This document shows positions 27,047 to 36,031 of a stretch of 64,000 nucleotides of DNA, piece by piece (within the stretch, counting starts at the first letter, position 1; the number at the start of each line of letters is the position of its first letter). The translations under genes and the position numbers were made by a program. The notes below the pieces were generated by a model, which had not been told where the DNA came from, made no database searches, and saw only the letters and a program-made list of their open reading frames with translations. The stretch is taken from the NCBI RefSeq assembly GCF_000321025.1, contig NZ_HE610717.1:252138-316137 (forward strand), read 5' to 3'. This DNA is from Peptoniphilus senegalensis JC140 (GTDB taxonomy: Bacteria; Bacillota; Clostridia; Tissierellales; Peptoniphilaceae).

Positions 27047-27683
27047 AATTTATAGATTGTTATTTTTTCTTAATTTTAATTCTAAATTATTTTATCGTTA
27101 AGAGATTATATTTACTAGGAGATAAGAGAAAAATATAAAAACTATAAATAAATCGATACAAAATAGTCACAAAATAATAATTTTGTGACTATTTTTGTGC
27201 CTTTCAAGATAAATTTTCCTATAATATTAATTATTGGGATTTATATCATTGCTTTATTAAGCTTAATTTTATAATGTTTATTCTTATATTTATCAATTCA
27301 TAATATAAAAATAATTTTTTGCTTGGTGTTTATATTATATTAGTTATTAATTTCTACAAAATTTTAACATAAGACTAAATCTTTTATTCGTAGTTATACT
27401 TATTAAAGATAAACTAAATTTAGATTTCTGCACTATTATAATTATCATAAGCTATAAATTATAAAATAAGTTTATTTTCATATCTAATACTTATTCACTT
27501 ATTAGAAAAAATTTTTATTTTTTATTCATTCCTTTTATCTTTATATGTTAAATATCTTATTCCATTTTGTATATTATTAAATATTTTATTTAATTGAGTA
27601 AATTTATATCACACAAATCAACACAAATGTTCTAAACAAATTTTTTTATCTGATTTTATAAAACTCGAAAAAATATGTTATAA
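27047..27683. other. 637-base AT-rich non-coding region
   Basis: No coding frame with a ribosome site, no tRNA-like fold and no repeat array are seen. The one clear structure is the 15-bp palindrome near 27160-27195, listed separately. The rest is very AT-rich on both strands. The right end carries TGTTATAAT at about 27676-27684, an extended -10-like element just before rqcH. Confidence 0.5.
27160..27196 (+). terminator. Strong hairpin terminator with 15-bp perfect stem
   Basis: AAAATAGTCACAAAA (27160-27174) pairs perfectly with TTTTGTGACTATTTT (27181-27195); the loop is TAATAA. The U-rich right arm ends in TTTTT. It is about 110 bases downstream of the copper-amine-oxidase-N gene and could terminate it. 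Its near symmetry allows it to work in both directions. Confidence 0.7.
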
Positions 27684-27701
27684 TTGCTTCTAGGTGATAA
27701 A

Positions 27702-29417
27702 ATGTCTTTAGACGGTACAGTAGTAAAAAATTTAGTTTATGAAATAAATAATCGAGTTATAAATGGAAGAATTGATAAGATTTACCAAAACAACAATGAT
27801 TTATTAATTAATATAAGAGCTAAGGGTCAAAAAGAAAAACTATTTATATCCATTTCTGGAAGCCCTAGAATGTATTTTAGCGAAGAAATTTTTGATAGTC
27901 CCCTAAATCCTCCAGCTTTTTGTATGCTTCTTAGAAAACATCTTGAGAATAATCAAATTTTAGAAGTATCACAATACAAAATGGATAGAATAGTAAAGAT
28001 TCTTGTTAAATCTCGTGATGAGCTTGGCGAATACAGTAAAAAAGCACTTATTATTGAGTTTATGGGAAAACACTCAAACGTAATACTTATAGATGATGAT
28101 TCAAAAAAAATTATTGATTCATTAAAAAGAGTTAATTTTAATTTATCAAGTGTAAGAGAAATTTTGCCAGGACTTACTTATAATCCAGCTAATATTTCAG
28201 AAGGACTAAATCCATGTCAAGTAGATTCAATAAGTGATTTAATAAAGAATTCGAATGAAAATTTTAATTTAAAATCTTTTTTATTAAATACATTTACCGG
28301 GATAAGTCCACAATTGTGTAGCGAATTTGAATATAGAGCGAATATTGATTTTAAGAGAAATTTATCGTCTTTAAATGAAAATGAGATAACAGAACTTGAT
28401 AAAACATTTATAAATATTTTTAAAAATGTAAAAGAAAATAATTTTTCTCCAATTAAAATTTTTAGAGATGGACTATTTAAAGACTTTTATGCTATTGATT
28501 TAGAAGAACTAAATACAGATGAAAAAATAAAGGTTGAATCTATCTCCTCCCTACTTGAAGAGTTTTATAATTCTAAGTTTTTAAGAGATACCTTGGGTTC
28601 AAAAAGTAAGGAGTTAAAAAAGTCTGTAAAGAAAAATATAGATAAATTAAAAAGAAAAGTTTCTAATCAATCTAATGAATTAAATTTAGCTTTAAACAGA
28701 GAAAAATTTAAAGTTTATGCTGATTTAATTTCATCAAATTTTCATAAAATAGAAAAGGGTGCAGAATCTGTAAGAGTTGAAAATTTTTACAATGAAATGG
28801 AAGAGATAGAAATCCCCCTAGATTCTAAACTAGATGGACCATCAAACGCATCTAAGTATTATAAAAAATATTCAAAATTGAAGAACGCAGCAATATTTTT
28901 GACTGAACAAATCGAAATAGGAAAATCTGAAATATCATATTTAGAATCAATTTTACTAAATATTGACTTTGCAGAAAGTCCAGACGAAATTGACGAACTC
29001 TACGAAGAATTAGAAAAAGAAGGATATTTAAAAAAGAAAAAGAAAAATAATAAAAAGAGAAAAGATTCTCAAGATAATTATATTAAAATTAAAAGTGAAG
29101 ATGGCTTTGATATTTTTATTGGAAAAAACAACAAACAAAATGACTATCTAACTCATAAAAAAGCTAAAAAGAATGACCTTTGGTTTCATGTAAAAGACGC
29201 ACCAGGATCACATGTAATATTAAAAAATGACAATAGAGATTTTACAAATACTTCACTATTGACTGCTGCAAGGATGGCAGCTAAGTATAGTTCAATTTCA
29301 AAATCACAAAATATTCCTGTAGATTACACCTTCATAATGAATGTTAAAAGACATCCTGCAAAAAAACCAGGACTTGTAACTTATACAAACTATAAAACAA
29401 TAAATATAAACATTTAA
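27702..29417 (+). CDS. rqcH: Ribosome quality control factor RqcH (NFACT/FbpA family)
   Basis: RqcH (Rqc2 homologue, formerly FbpA) binds stalled 50S subunits and adds alanine tails to the nascent chain. The 571-residue protein has the NFACT-N domain (about residues 1-180), a long coiled-coil middle (about 290-420) and the NFACT-R domain with KKAKKNDLWFHVKDAPGSHV (about 485-504). ATG at 27702 behind CTAGGTGAT is chosen; a TTG at 27684 would leave little room for the promoter element. YlmH, a factor in the same pathway, is encoded at 10.6 kb. It ends at a bidirectional terminator. Confidence 0.93.
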   Translation: MSLDGTVVKNLVYEINNRVINGRIDKIYQNNNDLLINIRAKGQKEKLFISISGSPRMYFSEEIFDSPLNPPAFCMLLRKHLENNQILEVSQYKMDRIVKILVKSRDELGEYSKKALIIEFMGKHSNVILIDDDSKKIIDSLKRVNFNLSSVREILPGLTYNPANISEGLNPCQVDSISDLIKNSNENFNLKSFLLNTFTGISPQLCSEFEYRANIDFKRNLSSLNENEITELDKTFINIFKNVKENNFSPIKIFRDGLFKDFYAIDLEELNTDEKIKVESISSLLEEFYNSKFLRDTLGSKSKELKKSVKKNIDKLKRKVSNQSNELNLALNREKFKVYADLISSNFHKIEKGAESVRVENFYNEMEEIEIPLDSKLDGPSNASKYYKKYSKLKNAAIFLTEQIEIGKSEISYLESILLNIDFAESPDEIDELYEELEKEGYLKKKKKNNKKRKDSQDNYIKIKSEDGFDIFIGKNNKQNDYLTHKKAKKNDLWFHVKDAPGSHVILKNDNRDFTNTSLLTAARMAAKYSSISKSQNIPVDYTFIMNVKRHPAKKPGLVTYTNYKTININI

Positions 29418-29420
29418 AAA

Positions 29421-29448
29421 AGAATAAGGTTGGCCTTATTCTTTTTCT
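29421..29448. terminator. Bidirectional terminator between rqcH and yerC
   Basis: A 9-bp stem AGAATAAGG/CCTTATTCT with loop TTGG, flanked by an A-run on the left and TTTTTCTT on the right. The convergent yerC gene ends inside the hairpin. Confidence 0.85.
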
Positions 29449-29753
29449 TCGTCTTCATCTATAATATTTAACCTAGTTAAAACTAATTTATAGCCATCAG
29501 CTCCATAATTTAGAGACCTATTTATTCTTGATATAGTTGCTGTAGAAGCTCCAGTTTCGCTTTCGATTTCATGATAAGTTTTATTTTTTACAAGTAATTT
29601 AACAACTTGTAATCTTTGAGCAATTGCCTGTAACTCTTTTACTGTGCAAATATCTTCAAAGAATCTGTAACATTCTTCTAGATTTTCTAAAAGCAAAATA
29701 GCTTCAAATAAACCATCAACATCTTTGCTCTTTATTTTTGAGTCGTAAATCAT
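29436..29753 (-). CDS. yerC: YerC/TrpR-family DNA-binding protein
   Basis: A 105-residue protein of the TrpR-like YerC/YecD family of Firmicutes. The helix-turn-helix is in TYHEIESETGASTATISRIN (about residues 59-78), preceded by TVKELQAIAQRLQVVKLL, typical of the TrpR superfamily. Ligand and targets are unknown for this group. Its own promoter (29818-29846) and an AGGAGG site set it apart from the recA operon upstream. The tail EDEEKE lies in the terminator. Confidence 0.88.
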   Translation of the reverse strand: MIYDSKIKSKDVDGLFEAILLLENLEECYRFFEDICTVKELQAIAQRLQVVKLLVKNKTYHEIESETGASTATISRINRSLNYGADGYKLVLTRLNIIDEDEEKE

Positions 29754-29817
29754 ATTGTCCTCCTGACTTTTAGTAATTTTTTAATTTAATATATGAACAA
29801 TCCATATTTTCACTAAT

Positions 29818-29846
29818 ATATTAACAATTTTATCCACTAAAGTCAA
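29818..29846 (-). promoter_or_regulatory. yerC promoter
   Basis: On the minus strand TTGACT, a 17-base spacer and TAATAT lie just after the end of the Rad50-C-like gene and about 65 bases before the yerC start codon. Confidence 0.6.
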
Positions 29847-29854
29847 GACAAAAA

Positions 29855-30514
29855 TCACTGATTATATACACTTACTTCGCTTATTCCCTTTTTATTTTTA
29901 ACTTGAAAAGCCTTGTCACAGATTTGAGAAAGATGAGGATTGTGAGTAACCATAATTATTTGTCTGTCAAATAAATTAGATGATTTTTTAAGAAATTCGC
30001 CTAAATTAAATATATAGTCATTGCTTACATGTTTTCCAGGTTCATCTAGTATAAGAGGTCCTGAAAGTTTTGGATGATTGAGTTGTAAAAAGGCAATGTG
30101 AAGAGCCAACGAAATAATATCTACAACTCCTCCACCTCTTGCAATTTCAGGTTTTGTTTTTATGCTATACCCTTCTGGATAATTGCTTTGAACAAAAAAT
30201 TCAGCTACTGGAACAGAACGTGCTTCAGAAAGCTCAATTATAAATTCAATATCAGTTTCAAAAATAAATTGTAAGCATTTAGTTACAGTATCTTCAATTT
30301 GTCTCTTGGATTGTTCTCTGGCAAACTCAGAGGTTTTTTGAAATAAAAGTGAGACTTGCGTTAGAACATCACTGTAATTATTTTTTTCTTTTAAGAGTTT
30401 TTCTGTTTTTTGTAATTGTTCGGATAAAATTTCAATTTTACCTTCATCGCTTAAAATTTTATTATTTAGTTCAGATAACTTATAATCAAGTTCTTTTAAA
30501 TCCAAAAAAATCAC
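29855..30514 (-). CDS. Rad50/SbcC-like ATPase, separate C-terminal half
   Basis: A 219-residue protein corresponding to the C-terminal half of an SMC/Rad50-type ATPase. It opens with coiled coil (residues 1-65). An ABC-signature-like segment ARGGGVVDIISLAL (125-138), Walker B GPLILDEP (152-159) and the H-loop THNPHL (His 191) follow. It has no Walker A, which is supplied by the separate gene at 30745-32196. GTG at 30514 overlaps the stop of the small coiled-coil gene (GTGA), indicating coupled translation. The aspartate-glutamate pair is present, so the assembled ATPase should be active. Confidence 0.82.
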   Translation of the reverse strand: MIFLDLKELDYKLSELNNKILSDEGKIEILSEQLQKTEKLLKEKNNYSDVLTQVSLLFQKTSEFAREQSKRQIEDTVTKCLQFIFETDIEFIIELSEARSVPVAEFFVQSNYPEGYSIKTKPEIARGGGVVDIISLALHIAFLQLNHPKLSGPLILDEPGKHVSNDYIFNLGEFLKKSSNLFDRQIIMVTHNPHLSQICDKAFQVKNKKGISEVSVYNQ

Positions 30515-30744
30515 AACCTAGGCATCAAATTGTTGGCTTCATTAAAAAGTTTGTCAATTTCATTTTTTAAATTAGAAATTTCGCTTTCAAGATCTTCTGG
30601 CTTAATACCAAGCTTTTCTATTTCAGCAAGAATTTCCTTTTTTTGAGAGTTTAATTGCTCTAATCTTGCTTCAGATTTATATTTCATATTTTTTAATCTA
30701 TCAATTTGTTCTTTTAATACTTTTAAATTTTCTTCGTAATTCAT
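30511..30744 (-). CDS. Small coiled-coil protein of the split Rad50-like operon
   Basis: A 77-residue protein almost entirely predicted coiled coil (Glu/Lys/Leu heptads), with no cysteine. The ATG directly follows the stop of the Rad50-N-like gene (TAA then ATG), and its stop overlaps the GTG of the Rad50-C-like gene. In a fused Rad50 this position would be the start of the descending coil after the zinc hook, so the peptide may pair with the long coiled coil of the N half. Without a match to a known family its independent role is inference. Confidence 0.6.
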   Translation of the reverse strand: MNYEENLKVLKEQIDRLKNMKYKSEARLEQLNSQKKEILAEIEKLGIKPEDLESEISNLKNEIDKLFNEANNLMPRL

Positions 30745-32196
30745 TTAATCATTCCTTAAATGGTATTTTATATGTTCCATTGAATTATCATCAATTTCAC
30801 TGTAACAGAAAGGACAAACACCCATGTCAAGGATTGTCTTTTCATAAGAGGCAGTATTTTCTCTAATCTTTACATTAACATTCTCTATTTCTATTTTTAA
30901 GTCTTTAACTTTATTAAATATTTCATTAAATTTATTTTTTATTTCTAAAACATTTTTTAATTGATCGGATTTATTCTCAACAGTATTAGAAATAAAATCA
31001 ATTTTGTCAATTCTATCAAAGTTTTTTATGTAGTCATTACCAAAAGCAATCTTTGAATTGACCGTATCTAAATCATTTTTAAATTTCGTGAGCTCTGAAT
31101 ATAAAGATGAAGCACTTTCTAAATTTCCACTTATTTTTAAAAGCTCATCATTATTTTTATAATTTTTTAAATTATTTTTAACTTCAGAAAGTTCATTTGT
31201 ATTTTTAAGATATTTGTTATATAAAGTTTCATAACTAGATAAAGTATTTTTATCATCATAAATCTTAGAAGTTATTTTTGATAAGTCATCTAAGTATTTA
31301 AGTTTACTTAAATTATTTTCCATTAAATTAATTTCTTCATTAGTCTTAATAATTTTAACTAAATAATTTTCAAAGGTATTCTTTTTTAAGACAAAATTTT
31401 CTAATTTAGGGATTATTATTTCAAATTCACTTAAACTGCTAAATTTGTTAACTAAATTTGTTACTTCTGATAATTCAATTCTATTTTTATTGTAGTTTTC
31501 TTTTAAGCTAGAACAAAGTTCTAATTTATCTTGAAGCTTTCCTATTTCACTTCTTATTTTTGAGATTTTATCGAATTTTTCTTTGTAGTCTTTGACGTAA
31601 GAAAATTTATCTAACTGATCTTTTAATTCTTCTTTATTTTTTATTAATTCAGCAATCTCTTGATTAGTTCTTTTGTTATCTCTAACTACAGTCCTTAGGG
31701 CATCATCAACATAATTCACACCAATTAATCTACCAATTGCCGAAGCTCTAAGTGATGCCTGTTCATTTAATAGAAAAGGTCCATCTAATTGCTCTGCTAT
31801 ATTTAAAATAGTTTTATTATTAGAATTATCTAAAGACACTTTATACATATTAGTGACATCAGTAATTTCCTTTGGTACGTCTATGCCAAAGCCTTCAAAT
31901 CTCATTTCATTTCCAGCAGAGTCTACAAGAAAATAGGAATTTTTAGAAGGAGTCTTAGCTCTTTGTACTATTACATCGTTGGAAAAAATTACTTTTACAG
32001 ATACCTCCCTCTCCCCTTGCCTAATAAAATAATCGCCCTTAGGCTCATTATATAAACACCATTTTATAGCTCTTAAAATTGCAGTTTTACCAACATCAGA
32101 ATTACCGAGGATTACATTGAGTCCTCGGTCAAATTCCATCTCTGTGTGTTGGTGAGATTGAAAATTATGAAGTTCAACTTTTTTAATATAAATCAT
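30745..32196 (-). CDS. Rad50/SbcC-like ATPase, N-terminal half ending at a zinc hook
   Basis: A 483-residue protein with the N-terminal lobe of an SMC/Rad50 ATPase: KKVELHNFQSHQHTEMEFD, Walker A GNSDVGKT (residues 31-38) and the Q-loop region. A long coiled coil follows (about 165-450). CPFC at residues 461-464 matches the CxxC zinc hook that dimerises Rad50, but the chain stops 19 residues later instead of turning back. Signature, Walker B and H-loop are in the gene at 29855-30514. Its ATG overlaps the stop of the Mre11-like gene (ATGA). Confidence 0.85.
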   Translation of the reverse strand: MIYIKKVELHNFQSHQHTEMEFDRGLNVILGNSDVGKTAILRAIKWCLYNEPKGDYFIRQGEREVSVKVIFSNDVIVQRAKTPSKNSYFLVDSAGNEMRFEGFGIDVPKEITDVTNMYKVSLDNSNNKTILNIAEQLDGPFLLNEQASLRASAIGRLIGVNYVDDALRTVVRDNKRTNQEIAELIKNKEELKDQLDKFSYVKDYKEKFDKISKIRSEIGKLQDKLELCSSLKENYNKNRIELSEVTNLVNKFSSLSEFEIIIPKLENFVLKKNTFENYLVKIIKTNEEINLMENNLSKLKYLDDLSKITSKIYDDKNTLSSYETLYNKYLKNTNELSEVKNNLKNYKNNDELLKISGNLESASSLYSELTKFKNDLDTVNSKIAFGNDYIKNFDRIDKIDFISNTVENKSDQLKNVLEIKNKFNEIFNKVKDLKIEIENVNVKIRENTASYEKTILDMGVCPFCYSEIDDNSMEHIKYHLRND

Positions 32197-33170
32197 GAGC
32201 AGTCAACTCCATTTATCTGAGCTTCTTCAATTCTCGTTAAAGCTTCTTTTTTGACATCTTCAGAAATATTTTCACTTTTAGAAATCTTTAATAGCAGTTC
32301 AAAAATATCTAAACTTTTATAATTGCTTGTGGCATCAATGCTTTCTTTAAATTCAGCTAGTTTTATGCCTTTAAATTGGTGTCTTTCCATTTCAGACCTA
32401 TCTAATACTTCTTCTCCTGGTTTAGCACATTTTAAAAACCTATCTTCAATTGTAATTTTATCAGTAAGACTAATAATATTAACCTTTGGTTTTCTATTAA
32501 TTTCGGCTTTTGAATTTGAAATTCTAATTAATGCACCAGGATTAACAAAATATTTATTATCAAGATTAACTGTCTTAAAACCAAAATGATAATGTCCAGC
32601 CAGAGTTATATCTGCTTTCGTGTGTCTTATATCATTGATTAACGTGTGAGCAACTTCTTTCATAAAAGGTTTATCGATCAAAAAACCATGTGTCATGTGA
32701 ATTGCATATTTACAACTTTCATCAACTTCCTCTAATATATAATTTTTCCTATTGGACACTTCATCCATAGAATAAATATAGGGAGAGCCAGTAAGCTGTA
32801 CTCTAATATCTTTTTCCAAGACAATTTTTTTATAATTTACTAAGTTCAATACACCTAAATTACATAATAGACCTAGCATAGTTCTATCTAAAGTTTCTGG
32901 ATTGTGACCGAAAATATCATGATTGCCGCTAATAATAAATATAGGAACACCAAAACTTTGGAAAATTTTTGCGAAATCTGAAACTATACTAACAGATACA
33001 TCAGGTCTATCAAAAAGGTCGCCGCCATGAAGTACATAGTCAATATTTTCTTCTTTTATGATACTTAAAATTTCTTTTAGCTTCTCTTTTAAAGTTTCTT
33101 GATAATCATCTAGCCTGTTTTGTGGGCTAGTTCCCCTTATATGAGTGTCGGTAAAATAGAGTAATTTCAA
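32193..33170 (-). CDS. Mre11/SbcD-like metallophosphoesterase
   Basis: A 325-residue calcineurin-like phosphoesterase of the Mre11/SbcD type. The metal motifs are complete: FTDTH (residues 6-10), HGGDLFDRP (about 48-56), SGNHD (about 81-85), MTHG and GHYH. The C-terminal part (about 240-320) would be the capping and Rad50-binding region. TTG start at 33170 behind GGAGTG, 11 bases after recA. With the split Rad50-like genes it should form a DNA end-processing nuclease; the recA linkage fits double-strand break repair. Sequence differs enough from classical SbcD that I leave the symbol blank. Confidence 0.86.
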   Translation of the reverse strand: MKLLYFTDTHIRGTSPQNRLDDYQETLKEKLKEILSIIKEENIDYVLHGGDLFDRPDVSVSIVSDFAKIFQSFGVPIFIISGNHDIFGHNPETLDRTMLGLLCNLGVLNLVNYKKIVLEKDIRVQLTGSPYIYSMDEVSNRKNYILEEVDESCKYAIHMTHGFLIDKPFMKEVAHTLINDIRHTKADITLAGHYHFGFKTVNLDNKYFVNPGALIRISNSKAEINRKPKVNIISLTDKITIEDRFLKCAKPGEEVLDRSEMERHQFKGIKLAEFKESIDATSNYKSLDIFELLLKISKSENISEDVKKEALTRIEEAQINGVDCS

Positions 33171-33181
33171 AAAATCACTCC

Positions 33182-34252
33182 TTATTCATCCTTTTCTAGA
33201 AAATTTTCAGATTTTGCATTTTCACTTTCGAAGTTTATTTCTTCTTCTGGAATTAAATTATAATGAAGTCTAACTTTATGCTCAATTTCTTTTAATAATT
33301 CTGGATTTCCTTCCAAAAATTCTTTAGCATTTTCTCTACCTTGACCAAGCCTTTCGTCTTCATAGGAATACCAAGCACCTGCTTTTTTTACTATGTCAGC
33401 TTCTGCCGCTACATCAAGTATATTTCCTACACTGGATATGCCTTTTCCATACATAATATCAAATTCAGCTTGTCTAAATGGTGGAGCAATTTTGTTTTTA
33501 ACAACTTTAACCCTAACTCTATTTCCTATCATTTCGTCGCCTTTTTTAATAATTTCAGACCTTCTTATATCAAGTCTTACTGAAGAATAGAATTTAAGCG
33601 CTCTACCGCCAGTAGTCGTTTCAGGATTTCCAAACATAATTCCAACTTTTTCTCTAAGTTGATTTATGAATACAACTGTACATTTAGATTTATTTATGGC
33701 ACCAGTAAGTTTTCTAAGAGCTTGTGACATAAGTCTTGCTTGAAGACCAATTTGTGCTGAACCCATTTCTCCATCAATTTCTGCCTTTGGAACAAGTGCT
33801 GCAACTGAGTCTATTATTATTAAGTCTACTGCATTAGACCTTACTAAAGCTTCAGTAATTTCTAAAGCTTGCTCACCGGTGTCCGGTTGTGAAATAACTA
33901 GATTTTCTATATCAACTCCAAGATTTCTTGCATATCCTGGGTCAAGAGCATGTTCTGCGTCTACAAAAGCACCAGTACCTCCCATTTTTTGAGCCTCTGC
34001 CAACATATGAAGTGCTAGCGTAGTTTTCCCTGAAGACTCAGGCCCATAAATTTCAATAATTCTTCCTTTAGGTATTCCACCAATTCCAAGAGCAATATCC
34101 AGTGCAAGTGAACCTGTAGGAATTGAATCAATATCAAGCTTAACATCGTCTCCCAAAACCATTACTGAACCTTCTCCATATTGTTTTTCAATTTTTGACA
34201 AAACGTTGTGAAGGGCTTCTTGTTTTTCTTTGCTTAATTTACTATCTTTCAT
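33182..34252 (-). CDS. recA: Recombinase RecA
   Basis: RecA forms filaments on single-stranded DNA, catalyses strand exchange and triggers LexA cleavage. The 356-residue protein has Walker [10 protein letters not shown] (about residues 69-77), VFINQLREK, and the loop 2 region with [17 protein letters not shown]. The C-terminal tail is acidic. AAGGAG precedes the ATG, and the cinA stop is 2 bases upstream, the cinA-recA order common in Firmicutes. No LexA-box was seen immediately upstream, so SOS control would have to come from an operon promoter further up. Confidence 0.98.
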   Translation of the reverse strand: MKDSKLSKEKQEALHNVLSKIEKQYGEGSVMVLGDDVKLDIDSIPTGSLALDIALGIGGIPKGRIIEIYGPESSGKTTLALHMLAEAQKMGGTGAFVDAEHALDPGYARNLGVDIENLVISQPDTGEQALEITEALVRSNAVDLIIIDSVAALVPKAEIDGEMGSAQIGLQARLMSQALRKLTGAINKSKCTVVFINQLREKVGIMFGNPETTTGGRALKFYSSVRLDIRRSEIIKKGDEMIGNRVRVKVVKNKIAPPFRQAEFDIMYGKGISSVGNILDVAAEADIVKKAGAWYSYEDERLGQGRENAKEFLEGNPELLKEIEHKVRLHYNLIPEEEINFESENAKSENFLEKDE

Positions 34253-34254
34253 AA

Positions 34255-35490
34255 TTACTCCTTAAAATTTTTTCTAAGAACAAAAAGTATTTGAGACAAT
34301 ACTCTATTAACAGTGCTTCTTCTTATCTTATTCCTATCTCCTGAAAAAAAATAATGCTTAACGTAATAATCATCATCAGAAAAATATATACAAGTGTAGA
34401 CATTTCCAACTTCAGTTTCAGATGAATTAGGTCCAGCTTCTCCAGTTGTAGATACTCCAATATCAGCCTTTGACTTCTCTTTAATTCCTTTTGCCATTTC
34501 AAAAGCAGTATTTTCACTAATAGCTCCAAATTTATCTAAAGTATTTTTGGAGACATTTAAGTTTTTATTTTTTGAATCATTTGAATAAGTTACAAAGGAA
34601 GTTTCCATAACCTTTGATGCTCCACTAATATCTGTAATAGCAGAGCTAAGCATTCCTCCAGTAATTGATTCAGCAAAAGAGATTTTTAAATTATTTTCCC
34701 TTAGAATTTTTACTATTTCTCCAGAAACATCATCATTATTTTCAGAATAAATATGAGTATTAAATTCAGCATAAAGAGATTTTACAACTTTTTCTATAGA
34801 AAATTGTAATTCTTCTTTTTTTGTGTCCTTACCTATAATTTTTACTTCAGTATAAGTTCCATGTGCAAAAGTATTTATGCTCACATTATTACTTTCAAAA
34901 GACATTTTTCTTATTCTGTCTTCTATAACTGATTCTCCAAGTCCAATAATGTCTATAGATTTAACCATTATATTTTCATTGGTAAAGGATTTATTTGCCA
35001 AATAATAATCTAGCATTGGCTCCATTTCATCTGGTGGTCCTGGAAGGAGAATAATTCTTTTATTATCAAATTCAATTGATTCACCAAGAGCAACGCCCCA
35101 CTTATTTTCAATTTTTTCTGAGCCTTCTATTAGCATAACTTGTTTTAAATTGTTTGGAGTCATAGTCCTTCCAAACTTTGTAAATCTATCAATCATTTTT
35201 TCTTTTTCATCTACATCAAGATAGATTTTGCGATTTAAAAATTTTGCTACAGCTTCTTTTGTTATGTCATCATTAGTAGGACCAAGCCCACCACTAACAA
35301 CAATTAAATCAGAAGATTTTTTTAAATACTTTAATTCATTTACAATTTCATCTAAATTGTCATCGACAGAAACTTGCCTATTAACCTCAATTCCCATATC
35401 AGTTAATTTATCAGAAATATATTTTGAATTTGTATTTGTTATAGATCCTATTAAAATCTCTTTTCCTACTGTTAAAATACTAGCTTTCAT
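34255..35490 (-). CDS. cinA: CinA-family competence/damage-inducible protein
   Basis: A 411-residue CinA protein. The N-terminal COG1058 (MoaB/Mog-like) domain has [16 protein letters not shown] and [12 protein letters not shown] (about residues 66-77). The C-terminal domain has [18 protein letters not shown] and STTGEAGPN, the nicotinamide mononucleotide deamidase fold. CinA recycles pyridine nucleotides, and in streptococci tethers RecA to the membrane. The ATG at 35490 with AGGAG is preferred; the nine-residue upstream extension would overlap pgsA. It is 7 bases after pgsA. Confidence 0.95.
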   Translation of the reverse strand: MKASILTVGKEILIGSITNTNSKYISDKLTDMGIEVNRQVSVDDNLDEIVNELKYLKKSSDLIVVSGGLGPTNDDITKEAVAKFLNRKIYLDVDEKEKMIDRFTKFGRTMTPNNLKQVMLIEGSEKIENKWGVALGESIEFDNKRIILLPGPPDEMEPMLDYYLANKSFTNENIMVKSIDIIGLGESVIEDRIRKMSFESNNVSINTFAHGTYTEVKIIGKDTKKEELQFSIEKVVKSLYAEFNTHIYSENNDDVSGEIVKILRENNLKISFAESITGGMLSSAITDISGASKVMETSFVTYSNDSKNKNLNVSKNTLDKFGAISENTAFEMAKGIKEKSKADIGVSTTGEAGPNSSETEVGNVYTCIYFSDDDYYVKHYFFSGDRNKIRRSTVNRVLSQILFVLRKNFKE

Positions 35491-35497
35491 AATTCTC

Positions 35498-36031
35498 CTA
35501 TATATTTTCCAAATCAAGGACTTTTTTATTTTTAATCAAATAATCTGCACCAGAAATAACTGTAAATACTACAGCTAAATAAAATATTGCCATTCCAGTA
35601 GGCCTTAGGCTTTCTATTCCAGTTAGTAATAAAATATTTGATATTAGCTGTGTAACAGTTTTAAATTTTCCTAAAGGACTTGCTGCTATTGTTATATTTT
35701 CAGATGCTGCTATAATTCTAAATCCTGTAATTGTAAATTCTCTTGCAATTATAATTATTACAGCCCATGCTGGCATTTCGCCAGAACTAACTAACATAAT
35801 CATTGCAGCGCATACTAAGATTTTATCAGCAAGGGGGTCTGCAAATTTCCCAAAATTTGTAACTAAATTATCTCTCCTTGCAAGATAGCCATCTAAAAAA
35901 TCTGTAAAAGAAGCAATGGTAAAGATAATAGTTGCAATTATTCTTGAATTATTAAAATCTAGGTACATAAAAATTACAAAAACTGGAACCATCAAAGTTC
36001 TCATGAGAGTCAATTTATTTGGAGTATTCAT
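35498..36031 (-). CDS. pgsA: CDP-diacylglycerol-glycerol-3-phosphate 3-phosphatidyltransferase
   Basis: PgsA makes phosphatidylglycerol phosphate, the committed step to phosphatidylglycerol. The 177-residue membrane protein has the CDP-alcohol phosphotransferase motif D-x2-D-G-x2-A-R-x8-G-x3-D-x3-D, visible as DFLDGYLARRD and GKFADPLADK (about residues 43-72), and about four membrane helices. The ATG overlaps the rimO stop by 4 bases. The order rimO-pgsA-cinA-recA is widespread in Firmicutes. Confidence 0.96.
   Translation of the reverse strand: MNTPNKLTLMRTLMVPVFVIFMYLDFNNSRIIATIIFTIASFTDFLDGYLARRDNLVTNFGKFADPLADKILVCAAMIMLVSSGEMPAWAVIIIIAREFTITGFRIIAASENITIAASPLGKFKTVTQLISNILLLTGIESLRPTGMAIFYLAVVFTVISGADYLIKNKKVLDLENI

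Noticed and set aside
27676-27690. Extended -10 (TGTTATAAT) as the rqcH promoter; the same element before ftsK at 39735-39743
   Set aside because: The transcription start would fall on or next to the ribosome site and no good -35 box is seen, so neither is listed as a promoter.
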